This document shows, piece after piece, positions 25,903 through 38,994 of a DNA stretch of 64,000 nt (its first letter is position 1; every line of letters starts with the position of its first letter). This DNA comes from Puffinus mauretanicus (Eukaryota; Chordata; Aves; Procellariiformes; Procellariidae): assembly GCA_023333565.1 (NCBI GenBank), contig JAJKFH010004053.1, forward strand, positions 2,480,001 through 2,544,000, written 5' to 3'. The translations under genes and the position numbers were made by a program. The notes beneath the pieces are model-generated. The model saw only the letters and a program-made list of their open reading frames with translations. It had not been told where the DNA came from and did no database searches.

Positions 25903-25992
25903 AACTGTATTATGCAATTCATGAAACAGCATGAAACAGCATGAACTGCATAGTAAACAGTATTATGCAACTCATGAAACTCATGAAACAAC
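25903..25992. repeat. Imperfect tandem repeat built on CATGAAAC
   Basis: The word CATGAAAC recurs five times with variable spacing, and the larger unit TATTATGCAA-(T/C)TCATGAAAC appears twice (about 25908-25928 and 25961-25980). It looks like nested slippage duplications. Confidence 0.75.
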
Positions 25993-28558
25993 AAAACCCA
26001 GTTCAATGTCCTCAACAATAGGAGAGAGAGTCTGCACTAACACAGCAATTTATTGCTGTTTAATATATATTTAACTGTTGAGTAAAAGATGTTAAATATA
26101 ATTTGATAAAGTAAAAACTTATACCCACCAAACCCAATTTATTTTATTCTTTCTATATTATCCTTTTGTCTTCTTAAGTCACTAGTATCACAAGAAATTG
26201 GGCTGCATCGTTCATGCATTTATCGTGACTTCAGCTCCACAAAACTTTCAATCAATTTGAACACTTTTTGCTTTGTTTACTTCTGTGATAGGATTGCTTT
26301 TACCTAATTATCTTGGACAATGGCAAAAAATAAGGAAGCAAAGAAAGTGGAGTTTGAGATATTTCAAAGACTAGTTTCCCCTATTTAATGTCTTTTTGAA
26401 GTCTTGATAATAAGAGGAACAAAAAGAATTATGTTCGTTTTTAGGAGGCCTTTTTTTTTTGATAGAAGCAAATTCTCCCCTTTGAGCTTCATTGCCTATA
26501 TTAAAAAGGAGGAATGAAGTAGATACTTTGTAAACCATAAGGGAATGTAGATTAGACTGTCTGAACTCTGAACTTCTGCCGATTTCCAGAAAGGAAGGGT
26601 CTTTATATATCTTTATACCTGTTCATCTTTGTATATCTGTTGGTTTGTGATGCTGGATCTCTCAAAGGTAGGGAGCTTAACAGAATACATGTTTTTTTCC
26701 TCTTGCCATCATCTGTGGAATCAACTCTGTTAGGAGAAGTAATCCAGTAACAACAGTAATCCATGTTAGTTTGATTAATACGAGGTTCTTGATATTTACA
26801 CAATATTTCTGGTTCGCTATACTTTATTCATGAGTCTGTGTTACTTTAGGGACCATTAGAAAACTTCCCAATGCTGTTTAGTGTCTACTTTTGCATTTGT
26901 ACTTTTGTCTTAGTGAAAAGATATACTGAGAGAAAAAAAAAAGAAAAAAAGACCTCCATCATTTATGTAGACAGCTCAACAATGTACTCTAAGATGAATT
27001 ATTTGAGTGAAATGAAGCTGTTTCACCAAATGAGTTTATATCCGTCTTTCAGCTAATTCCAAAAGCTAAATATGAACCCCAGTGCTCAGGACTCTGTGAT
27101 TTGTGACTCTGAGTCCATAAGCCAACACATGGATTAAAATGAAATATAAATATTGAGAATCACAGGAGTCACTTTAGCCATTAGAAGGGGAATATTTTTG
27201 TTACTATCCACAGCGAAAAATGCTTGACTTCTGATCCTGTTGCTGCTAGAGGAACATCCTTGATGCAGAGCGAGACCCTTGGAGAAATCTGAGGTGTTGC
27301 CTTAAAATGTAATTTTCTTTAATTCTTTTTCTCCTCTGTTTCTTTCTTTTTTTTTTTTATAAAGACATTCCCAACTCAGCTGCCTCTGATGACTACTACT
27401 GTGATAGTATTACATATAAGGGAGAGGTCTCTAACATTTAGACCTTTGCTGATCAAAGCCAAGATATTAAACTCCACCCCAAAAAAAAACCCAAACCCCC
27501 AAACCAAAAAAGCCCACAAAAAGCAAGCACAGCCAATTTCCGATATGCTCGTGTTAGGTATCCTAGTAAGATTCTTTGCTCTGTAAGAAAATTGTCCTTT
27601 CTTACAGTAATTAGGTCCCAAGTCAATTCGCCCCGTTCTCTTTTGCAGAATGTATTGCATTATTACCACTTGGAAGACAGCAAAGCCCTATGCCACGGAC
27701 ACATTTCTTTAACAAATGATGATGCTTGTATTTTTCTGCATGGAGCTGCTGAAAAGAACTTGCATTTACAGCACCACAAAGTACATTATAGCTTAGGTAT
27801 TGATAGGATATAACACCTCACCCTCATTAGGAGGATCTCTGATTCTAGAGCCTTATTTTTTACTTACAGAAGCAATGTCTTTCCATCAGAACAGGGAATT
27901 GTGAAGTAACACAGAAACAACACAGATGATACTTATTCAAGGAGTCCCCACATCCTCTTTAGATGGGGATTGCTCTTTGCAACCAACCTCAGTACACCAG
28001 TGTGATTGTTTAGATCTCAAAGGGGCAGAGGCCTCGTAGCTGTGGCTGTGATGCATGTTTCAGAGGAAAGAGGGAGGTTAGATGTGTCCGTCTGCCTACC
28101 ATTCCTATTGACTAGCTCAAGGCAGACCCTAATCAATATGTACATTGCACTTCAGGGGCACCAAACTCTTGATGAGAGGAGGAGGCTGAGGGCCTCCCGC
28201 AGGTGCTCTGAGTCACCCTGCTTTCCCAGACTGGAGGTGCCTAAGTACGTGTTCTGGTGATGAACAGACCGGAGAGCAACTGATTCGATGAAAATGAGGC
28301 TCCTTTTTTCTCTTTTACTCAAAAAGGATGTTAAGACTAGGGAACAAATTACAGTTCTAGTGTGGATCCATGTCATACCTCTTTAGACAGCTTACTGTGG
28401 TGATTAATGTCTGAAGAATCCTTTATGTGAAAGGAGTGGAAAAGATGTCATCCTTGGGGGGCCTGGATCCCCAACCATCCTGATCACAGCAGAGCCATGG
28501 AAAGGCTGGTCTCCTTAGACAGATGGACCTCCCAAGACAAATGTAGACATAATTAGAA

Positions 28559-30371
28559 ACATAGAATCATAGAATTATTTAGGTTGGAAAAGACCTTTAA
28601 GATCATCGAGTCCAACCTTTAACCTAACACTACCAAGTACACCACTAAATCATGTCCCTAAGCACCACGTCTACATGTCTTTTAAATACCTCCAGGGATG
28701 GTGACTCAACCACTTCCCTGGGCAGCCTGTTCCAAGGCTTGACAACACTTTCGGTGAAGAAATTGTTCCTAATATCCAATCTAAACCTCCCCTGGTGCAA
28801 CTTGAGGCCATTTCCTCTTGTTCTATTGCTTCTTACTTGGGAGAAGAAACCGACCCCCACCTCGCTACAATCTTCTTTCAGGTAGTTGTAGAGAGCGATA
28901 AGGTCTCCCTTGAGCCTCCTTTTCTCTAAGCTAAACAGTCCCAGTTCCCTCAGCCGCTCTTCATAGGACTTGCTCTCTACAGCCTTCACCAGCTTCATTG
29001 CCCTTCTTTGGACATGCTCCAGCACCTCAACATCTTTCTTGTAGTAAGGGGCCCAAAACTGAACACAGGATTCAAGGTGCGGCCTCACCAGTGCCAAGTA
29101 CAGGAGGACAATCACTTCCCTACTCCTGCTGGCCACACTATTTCTGACACAAGCCAGGAGGTTATTGGCCTTCTTGGCCACCTGGACACACTGCCGGCTC
29201 ACATTCAGCCAGCTGTCAACCAACACCCCCAGGTCCTTTTCCTCCGGGCAGCTTTCCAGCTACTCTTCCCTAAGCCTGTAGCGTTGCCTGGGATTGTTGT
29301 GACCCAAGTGCAGGACCCGGCACTTGGCCTTCTTGAACCTTGTACAGTTGGCCTCAGCCCATCGATCCAGCCTGTCCAGAGCCCTCTGCAGAGCCTTCCT
29401 ACCCTCGAGCAGATCAACACTCCTGCCCAGCTTGGTGTCACCTGCAACCTTACTGAGGGTGCACTCGATCCCCTCGTCCAGATCATTGATAAAGATATTA
29501 AACAGAACTGGCCCCAATACTGAGCCCTGGGGAACACCACTTGTAACCAGCTGCCAACTGGATTTAATTCCATTCACCACAGCTCTTTGGGCTCGGCCAT
29601 CCAGCCAGTTTTTTTACCCAGCGAAGAGTACACCCGTCCAAGCCATGAGCAGCCAGTTTCTCTAGGAGAATGCTCTGGGAAATGGTGTCAAAGGCTTTAC
29701 TAAAGTCTAGGTAGACAACATCCACAACCTTTCCCTCATCCACTCAGCGGGTCATCTTGTCATAGAAGGAGACTGGGTTAGTCAAGCAGGACCTGCCTTT
29801 CATAAACCCATGCTGACTGGGCCTGATCATGTGGTTGCCCGGCACGTGCCGCGTGATGGCGCTCAAGATGATCTGCTCCATAACCTTCCCTGGCACTGAG
29901 GTCAGACTGACAGGCCTGTAGATCCTCCTTCTGGCCCTTCTTGTAGATGGGTATCACATTTGCTAACCTCCAGTCAATTGGGACCTCCCTGGTCAGCCAA
30001 CACTGCTGATAAAGGATGGAAAGTGGCTTGGTGATCACTTCCACCAGCTCCTTCAGTACCCTTGGGTGCATCCCATCCGGCATCATACACTTGTGTATGT
30101 CTAAATGGTGTAGCAGGTTGCTAACCATTTCCCCCTAGATTATGGGGCCTTCATTCTGCTCCTCGTCCCTGTCTTCCAGCTCAGGCAGCTGGGTACTGGC
30201 AGAACTAGTCTTACTATTAAAGACAGGCAAAGAAGGCATTAAGTACCTCAACGTTTTCTTCATCCTTTGTCACTGTGCTTCCTCCCGCATCCAATAAAGG
30301 ATGGAGATTCTCCTTAGCCCTCCTATTGTTGTTAATGTATTTATAGAAACATTTATTGTCTTTTACTGCAG
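28559..30371 (-). mobile_element. CR1 LINE, 5'-truncated (copy A)
   Basis: This minus-strand CR1 retroposon ends 3' at 28559 in the typical CR1 tail of ATTCTATG-type 8-base repeats, with no poly(A). It is truncated at its 5' end near 30371, inside the region just upstream of the RT domain. About 1.8 kb remain: the RT domain, the C-terminal region and the short 3' UTR. It aligns over its whole length with copy B at 43052-44889, in the same orientation, about 14.5 kb away. Divergence along that alignment is uneven (see findings). CR1 elements usually insert by target-primed reverse transcription, often 5'-truncated and without clear target duplications, which fits this copy. Confidence 0.95.
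28645..30371 (-). pseudogene. CR1 ORF2 remnant (reverse transcriptase), copy A
   Basis: This is the broken 3' two-thirds of CR1 ORF2, which in active elements encodes the endonuclease/reverse transcriptase that copies the CR1 RNA at a nicked target. Recognisable pieces in reading order are the start of the RT with 'YKKGQKED' (about 29930-29960), an LDFSKAFDT box (about 29700), GVPQGSVLG (about 29520-29550), and a catalytic box that reads VAGD instead of FADD (29437-29448). The C-terminal region ends at 28645 in RDMI. Lesions are an 8-bp deletion near 29921 relative to copy B, an in-frame TGA at 29744-29746, an extra base in an A-run at 29609-29615 (minus-strand reading), and a TAG at 29260-29262. 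The VAGD box replaces a catalytic aspartate, so the product could not be active even if the frame were restored. Confidence 0.93.
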
Positions 30372-33300
30372 TTCTTTAATTGGGTGAATAAAATATTATC
30401 AACAAACATATAAAGCTCCAGTATGAAAGGTGAATATCCCATGGAAATTTTTTGTCTATCTTAAAGTTGGTGTAAGAAAGATGATAGGCTAACATTCTCC
30501 TGCAAGCAGCTTTGCCCACTAGGTCATGTTGCTCAGTAAATCCCATTAGGTTATTTTTCACTAATGTAGGAGACTCTTAATACGCTGGAACTGAACTGGA
30601 CATGGCTTTGCAATCAGTTCTGAGAACCATATATTTTAGTTCAGCTGCAACACATTTGTGGAGAGGTTGGGTAATGTTTTATCATTTTGGCCTATGAGGC
30701 AATTCAACTTCCAGTTTCTATTGATACACATTCTACCTCTTATATCTTTTTGTCCCCTAAGTGACTATTTATTGGCACAAAAGGGTGTAATGTTTGATTG
30801 GTTAGGGAACTATTGAATTTTCCTCCTAAGCAATTCTAAGTACACAGGAAAAACAGATAATCATTAGAGAGCAAACTGACTTTCACTAAAGTGAATTAGA
30901 TGTGTTATGGCCGCAGATTCACCAAGCAGAGTGGTATAAATGCCACCGAGTTCTCTGTTACCACCGGTGCAAACAAACAAAACGAAGCAAAATCTTCAGG
31001 TAAAAAGCTCATTAGAAACTTTACATGACATATGCTGCTATGCCTTCTAGGTGAAGAAGTTTGCAAATAAAATAAAACCAGTATGGAAAGCTGTTTCATC
31101 TTCTCTCCATATCTATTTAGACATTTGAAAAGAAGGAACTCTGCCTTATTTGGTGCTTAGAAGAATTCATGGTTTTGTTTTTCCCTTTCTTCCAGTCTTT
31201 TGAGACTGCTTCACAAGACCTTTTGCATGATAAGACCCTGAGGAAAAATATTCTCCAAGGAGTCTGTACCTGGGCAAGTTCCTGGTGCTAATTAGACCTG
31301 GGTGCTTTACTGCTGCTGCAGAGGAGTACACACGTACCACATTTGCAGCCTTTGGTATGTCAGTCCTTTCCTTGCGCTGCAGAAGTCAAACTGCAGTGCT
31401 CACAGGATTAATCATGTCTAACATTTACCAGTCCATGACAGAAATTATTGCAACAAATGTCTGTTAATATGCAAATGAGGCATCTATTGCTTCAAGCATC
31501 ATCCTGTAATTACTCAGCTGTTTCTCAAGTGTGATTTATTGAATCAGCAATTTATGAAGATGGAGTGGCATAACCTAATTTACTTGTGTAGCTTCATTAA
31601 TGGTTAAGGAGTAGAAATATGCTTCCTGTCACTTTCACAATAGTATTTGTTAGCACTAGAAGTTGATATGGTTCATTTAATTCGTCTATGCAAATTCACT
31701 TACAGCATGTTTTCGAATCAGCAGCTCCTCAACAAGTTTGTCTCTCAAATGTTTCCTGCAGTATTCCTGCTCGTGGCTTGAGCATTTAACTTAAAGACAA
31801 GCTCTGAGAAAACAGCAACAGCTGGTGCTAAACAAAAAGTAAATGGTTAGATTAATTAAGTAATACCAATATTTGGTAATTAGTGCAGAACTGACTGCAT
31901 TCCTTGCTATTGTGCCATTGCTGAACACAAAGCTAAATGAAAGCTGTATGTAATCTAGAGGCTGAAACAACATACGTAAAAATCAGAATAACTGTGCACT
32001 GTAATTTTGTTCATTACCAATAATATGCTGCGGATCTGAGTGTTGAAGCCAATCACAGATAATATTAAACAGTTACAAAAAGATGCATAATATACACAGC
32101 TTTAATTCTGTTCCTTCAGTTTCTCTGCATTGCTGATAATCTCAGCTACAGGAATGGTGGGGGAATGCAGATTAAATTGAAGAGTCATGTCCTACAAAAA
32201 TATACATATATTTTTAAATCACAGAGGTTCTTTTAATTTCATAAGATTGTTCTGTCCTTGAATCCTTTTTCATCACTTCAGTCTTCTAGTCTGCTCCAGA
32301 GGTCAGCAAAAATTGTTTTTTCCACAGTTTCTCCATTTATCCCTCACTTCAAATTCTTTGCTTTATAAGTTAGTTTTGGCAACATTATTTTGATTTTTTG
32401 TAATGCATGTTTGGCAAATCTGTCTGTAAATGAAACTCTTCAGGCAAGGTGAAGGATGGCCTCAGAGTATTCTCTCATGGCATTGATGACACTTTTACAC
32501 AGGAAACACAGATCATCTAAAGGAAATCTATGGGTACACCATCAGATTTTCTTACTCACAATTTTGGGAGCAAAAGTCTTCATGCTTGTCTGGAAATGAC
32601 TTACCACAACATATAGGGCACAGCCAGCAGAAGCAGAACACTTGAACTTTAAGGAATTTGTCATTGTAAAACCTGCACTCACAGGATTAAGTTCTGAACA
32701 GCACATTTCTTCATGATTTCCCCCATCATTTACTTCTTCATTCCAAGAACTGGGCCTTTGATTTACATGAGATCTGTTACAGCTTAAAAGGTTATTCAGC
32801 AGAAGAAAAGATGATGGAATCCAGCCTTAATTCAACTAGAATATTCATTTAAAATGTATGTAATTTTAAGAAGGTATAAAGAAAAGTGACCACGGTAATT
32901 AAACCCTGTTATTGCTAAAGAAAACATGAAGTTTTAAAAAGATACTTGAAACCCAGACAACTAGGTAGCATCCAGCATTTCAGACCTCAGGTCAGGGGAG
33001 TGATTATTTCTTCTTTTCTGGTAAAATGTTTTAAAACCTCTGACTTTGTGCAGGCAGCAGAAACACTCATTATTACACACGACAAAAAGCTCTCTTTTCA
33101 AAACGTATTGTTAAATCACCAGCTGAGTTTGGTACCGAGTTTTAGTGTGTGGGAATAATGACAGCCAACTGCTTAGCCATGTGCAGTGGGTGCTATCCCC
33201 TTATGAAAGGTCAGGGAAAGATTACAGGATGCCAGTTAATAATGCACATCTGAAACAATGACCCTTACAGGACCATCAAAACTGCAATGGTCTGTTGACA

Positions 33301-33714
33301 ATTGTGTTTTGTTTTCTAAACCAAGCACCGACACTCAGGTTTGTATCATGACACAAGAACAGTATGAGATGGCACTGAAATACAGGTCCTTTATTTTACC
33401 TCTTGTTGTAATTACTGTCCAAGGAAAAAACGGGCTTTACTGATGCCTTAAACAGTAATTTTTCTGGTTTTCATACAGGGTAACAGTGAAAAATGAGGCA
33501 CAAGGAATTTCCTCAGAAAGGTTTTTCCTTTAGAAAGACTTTTTCCTTGATCGGACTGAACGTGGTCGTCTGGCAACCACAACTATAAGTATCTTTTCAT
33601 TACGTGATGCTTTGTAGTAGCAACATAGCATTTTTATTGTCAGCACTGAGGAAAGTGGGAAGTGGAAGAGAAATTGAGATGGCTGGGGGAGCTGGGCAAC
33701 TAGCTAATGGGCCA

Positions 33715-33752
33715 CAGGGATATATGAAGAGTCTCAGGGATATATGAAGAGT
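33715..33752. repeat. Two-copy tandem duplication, period 20
   Basis: CAGGGATATATGAAGAGT occurs at 33715-33732 and 33735-33752, identical in both copies and separated by two bases. Confidence 0.9.
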
Positions 33753-36531
33753 TGATTTGAGACTGAAACTGAGATAGGAAATCCCCCAAATGCTCTTAAA
33801 AACCTATTCTCCCTTCCATTTTTCCTCCTCCCTTTCACTCCTCTGAGTATTTTCTTCTGTTCTTTCCTGATGACTAGGAGAGTGGTGGATCAGAGCTTGG
33901 ATATCAAGGGAAGCAGATCTCTAGCAGGCTCCTCGGTCCCACACAGCTCACCACCTTCTTACTCATTTCACGTGTGATGCTTTACCAAATTACAGTGCCA
34001 GTGGGGGTGAAAGGGCTGGCCTGCCTGAGTTGGTTCAAATGAGAAACAATGCCATTTGAACATTCACCAGACCACCTCCTAAAAGAAGTACAGAGGTGCC
34101 AGCCAAGTCTTTGCAATCCCCTTCGCGAGGGGTCAGTGGGCAGGAGAGGGCTGGCAACATGGGAGGTTGCACTTCGCTCAGTCTTTTCTCATTCAGCTCC
34201 AGTTCCCTACACGGTCTGATCCTCTTGGGCACTGGTGCGAACCCCTGAGGGACTCCCACCTGTAAAGTGGGATCCACCAGCACCCACATGTGCAAACACC
34301 TCCAGGGAGGGGGAAACACCACCGATTGCAAGGAGAGGGCTCGAGATACTGCTTCAGCCCTCTTCCCGTACCGCTGCTTGGGCAGGGGAAAGCTCAGCCC
34401 TGGGAGCTGTAGGTCAACAAGATGACAGGCGTGGGGCTAAAATTGTTATGTGTAACTATGCGCAGTGTCGGCATCTAATAATTTTGGCATCCTGCAATAC
34501 AGTGGACAATTCAAATTGTGATATTCTTACAATTCCTACAAATTCTGTTGCCTATTATTATTCTGTTCCTAGCTCTGGCACTGGTTTGCTTTGGGAAAAT
34601 TACACGATCTTTATGCTTCATTTTCCTCCATCGGGAAGCTAATATAATTCTAGAATTACATTACATTACAGTGCTATGGGGACATAATATGTCAAATCTT
34701 GAAGCAGAACACCTGCCTCCAAGCAGAACAGTGCTGCGTATAGTAAGCCTTATCTCTTAGTGTTTACTGCCTCGGACATCATGCCCCTCACACACATCTC
34801 CTCTGTGACGGGACACACAAAACCAGCTTGGGTGTCTCTGTACCTAAGTACCAACCCTCCAACCCTTTTGATACACAAGTAGATCAAGCTGAATGTTCGC
34901 TGCTGCAGAGGAGATAGGCCCTAAGAGTCACAAGACTTGCTCTATGCTCGTGAATGCAAGAAGGCAACCAGATCAGGAATTGCCTCCTCCAAGGTCAGTT
35001 TACTTATATAAAACCACAAAAAAACCACAGCAGAATTATGTTACTGTCAAAAAAGGGCTCTATTGATGATAAACTGGCAACGGCTAATCTAAGACCATAG
35101 GATATGAAGTCTCACTGGATGTCCTTTGCTGAGGTAGTAATACCCAAGACAACACAGTTTCTGCTTGCATTCTGGTTTCACCTCCCTCTCTTTTAAACCT
35201 TCATCTCAGCTTTTTCACAAGTTGAATGGCTGTTAGGCCAAATGTGCTATAGCAAGGCTACATGTACCCAAATAGCAAGATAGTAGGGTCTTCATCCCAC
35301 CTTCACGTTTGGGTGGGATGCTAAATTTCCTTAATTTACTTCATCAGAATGCCAGCAGCACAATGATGGACACTACTGATTTTAACATAAAATAAAATCA
35401 CTCCTTTACTTGCATAGAATGCCTCTAAATGTCCTATATGTGAAACTGAGAAGTCCTTGCCTTCCAGTCTCCTCTGCAATGTAGCAGATGTACCACTGGT
35501 ATGAGGGCATCTATCTCTTTAGGAAACCAGTGGTGAAAGAGTTTGGCTCCCACCGCCACATTTGTGGGCTGCTCATCCTTATGAAATCATGTGAATGGGT
35601 CTCCAGCTGCCCTAAAGAATCGAGCAGTAGCTTGAGGATACTTCAAATACACAAAGAGCTGTTTATTGGCAGCTGAGGATTTTACATTGAAGAGGACTCC
35701 TTTTGCATGGAGACAGCTTTGATTTTGGTCACACCTGGTAAAAATCCAAAGACACTTCAACAACGTTACTGTAAGGATATTCCCTCATATTTCCTTGCAG
35801 CTGGGAAATGTTTAATCTTTGTGCTCTGTTCATTCAGATATGAGATATTTTATTATTCTGCTATCAGTAGGCAGGAAGCATTAAGGAAGGAAAAGAAAAG
35901 CTATGAATTCATCATTCGTGAGAAAAAACTTTTAGTTTTAGTTTAAAAATGATTCAGTTCTGTCATGGGATCAATGTCCTACACAGATGAACTGTGCTAG
36001 TATGATACTGTGCAGGTCTGGAAAAATCCTCTGCAAAGAGAGTTTTTGAATCTTCCACATTAGACTCAGATACGCAGCCTGCCACAAATGGCAAATTAAG
36101 AAAATAAAGGGTAGTACTACATCCGACTAATGAGAACCCTAGAGTAGCGAATACAACCAATTTAAACCAAGGAGTCAATGGCAGTCACAGCTTTAATAAT
36201 TCTAGAGACATTTAAATTTTGCACAGAGATAGAAGACATCTTCAGGAACCTGTCTTTTATCATAAAAAAGTGAAAGCCAAAGAAAAAGCCCACTTTTCTC
36301 AGTAACAAGGAGAAGTAGTAAGAACCCATTCCACTTTTAAAGTAACATAACGGGAAAATTTGCCAACTTCACTTCAGAAATAGGGAAGTAGAGAAAATTG
36401 TGCTACATTACACCAACACACATGAAACAGGGCCAAAATTGTAACCCAAAACAGAAGAAAAAAGGAGAATTTACTTCCTAAACACTCTCAGAAATGATTC
36501 CCTGTCTTTCCAAGGTCAGCGTTAAGCAGTG

Positions 36532-36567
36532 AAAGCAGAACACAGAGAAGCAAAAGCAGAACACAGA
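36532..36567. repeat. Two-copy duplication, period 21
   Basis: AAAGCAGAACACAGA occurs at 36532-36546 and 36553-36567, perfectly repeated. Confidence 0.85.
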
Positions 36568-38963
36568 CATCTTTCAAATGTCCATACCTCATGCATCCCT
36601 TTCAGGTATGTGGAGTGCCTGGAAGATGCTACCACTTTGAATCAGCATCTTGCAACTCTACTAAGCTTAACACTAAGCAGTGTAGTAGAGGATCAGGTCC
36701 TCAGCATCTAAGATTCAACATTTCAAACCTCTTGCCAAATCCAGAATTAACTTTATGTTATTAATTACTATATAAGGCTTTCACAAGATACTAAATACAT
36801 AAGAAAAGGAGGCTGGAATTGAGTATTTGACAACTATTGAGGGATGTTTTCTCCTTTTACCAGTTCTCTTTTGTCTCATTGCCATATTTCAAACTGTATT
36901 AATTTTTGATTACAGAGATATAAATAAAACATAGTTTTACACCAGTGCTAATTTAAATGCTGACTTGGAGTTCCTATCCTTCAGAGATCTAGTATTATCT
37001 CTGAAAGATTACAGGGAATTGTAAAATTTAAAATCTTAAATTTTAGCCTCACTTGAACATGAGCTTCAAAACAAAGAGCGGGTTTAAAGAAAAAAATATG
37101 CTACGTGTCTCCTTAAACGTACAAATACTCCCTTCTGCTATTCTCAAATCTTGTCTTTTTTGAATAAAGTAGCAAAAGCAATGCATAACAATTTTTTTTA
37201 AGTTTTGACAGTCTACCATCTCCAGGTGAACATATTTCATGAAAACAAACCCTGAGTGATTATCCATTCTTTGCGTACAAATAGTTTACATAAAATTAAA
37301 ATAAAATTACTCTATTTTATGCAGGGTTTTTTTTTCTGCTTTCTCATTCTCTCTAAAGCTGGTCCTTAGAGCAACTGTCTGTAACATGTTTCCCATCTAC
37401 ACTAGCTGTCTTTAGAGTTTTTACAGAGTATGTAATTCTCCTGGAGTTATAAATTTAAGTTAAACATTTGCTTGAGACAAAATTGCCCTTCTGCTTTCTA
37501 GGGGAAGGAAATGTAAGTTTCTACTTCGAACTAGCCTGAGATTTTTTTGCTGTTGTTAATCAAACTGATTATATTGTTTTCCACAGAGTTAAATTGAGTC
37601 AGGCCACCCGAGCTTCTGGCCCTTCTCACACTCACAGAAGAGCCTCTCTATTTATGTGAATCACAGAAGCAGTGATGTAAAGGAGTTTTCTTTGTCATTA
37701 CACACAGTTTTCAAAATATCTTATTCTGAGGATATTTCAAGCTGTTTAAAACAAAATCAGAATTTAGTCTCAATTGTACCACTGTTAAAAAATGATCAAA
37801 GAAATATTATACACTTATTTAAAAACTGACTCCAACTGCAGATCATCCACAATTAAAGCAAACATTTTACAACTAGGCTACACATTGCTATTTCAAGATT
37901 CGTGAGAGAACAAGAAGTTTATTTTTCGAATTAAAAGATTTTAATTAGGACAATATTAGAAATCTATCCCTTCCCAATTAAATTTTTAAATTCACTACTC
38001 TGTACTTAAGATTACTTAAAACTGAAAATCAAGAGGATTTGACCTTCAAGTAAGTAACTTATATGTTTCTACATTTTTGATACACAATCATAAGTAGCAG
38101 AAGGTAAAGCTTATTGATATTTGCTACTACTATTGAGGACACTTCAGGAACCTTCCTTATGCTAATCCAGACTTGTTGCAGTTTTTACTTGAGCAGCTGA
38201 GGATATTCAGAATATTAAGTACATCTCCAGTTATATAATATTGTAAATATGAGTTAGTCATATTTGACCCAAGGCCAGTATTCATATTTTATATTTGACA
38301 GGAACGGGATTGTTAGCAGAGGGGGATGAATCAAAAGCATTTTCTCTAAATCCAATAGAAAAAAAGAGTGGGATGTTTCTTTTGTTAATGTAGCCATGTC
38401 CCTTTTGAAGCTCATCCCAAAAAAGGTTAAAATTAAAGTTAGTCTATGTTCTCCTGATGTTTGAATCAAAGCACCGAATTTGGATTTTTCACAATAACCA
38501 TATTATTTGTCCTATTTACTTCTGTATGCTTATTTTAAGTACACTCAATCATCTGTTTATGAAGGTCCTCTGTAAACTTCCTAGAAGATTCCCCCATTTC
38601 TCAGTACCCTTAATTTAGTAAAAAAATGGTTACTTGACAGTATAAGATCCTAAAGATTGTGTTAGAGATAAAAACAGAATTGAAAATTAAATACGTTCCC
38701 ATAATACAGAAAAGCCCCTTTGAGTCCAAGACGTCCCTTTGAGAGATATGATTACTGCTCTTTTCATCACAGCCTAAACAGGGAGAGATTACTTACAAAC
38801 ATGTCTTATATATAACCAGAGTAAAAAATGAAACACGGACAAAATCACCATGCTCACATCTTTCCCTGCAACCTTACCCAATCATTTTCTTCCCCCTCTG
38901 CCACACAACAGTAACCCTGATTCCTCAGGGGATGCCCCTTCCCGGGCAGGGCTGCGTGAGGAG

Positions 38964-38994
38964 CTTGCAGAGGGCAGAGGGCCTTGCAGAGGGC
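38964..38994. repeat. Two-copy duplication, period 19
   Basis: CTTGCAGAGGGC occurs at 38964-38975 and 38983-38994 inside a small G+C-rich patch. Confidence 0.8.

Larger units (their letters stand above)
22861..28558. other. Single-copy DNA, no gene seen
   Basis: No gene or clear transposon was recognised. The part at 24240-24440 is again rich in TTAAT/ATGCAT words and may be a conserved non-coding element. A/C-rich simple sequence lies at about 27475-27531. Poly-A and poly-T runs occur near 26932-26950 and 27349-27359. Confidence 0.5.

Noticed and set aside
34118..34132. Short hairpin CCCCT-TCGCG-AGGGG
   Set aside because: A five-base stem is too short to be meaningful, and no linked terminator or RNA gene is visible.
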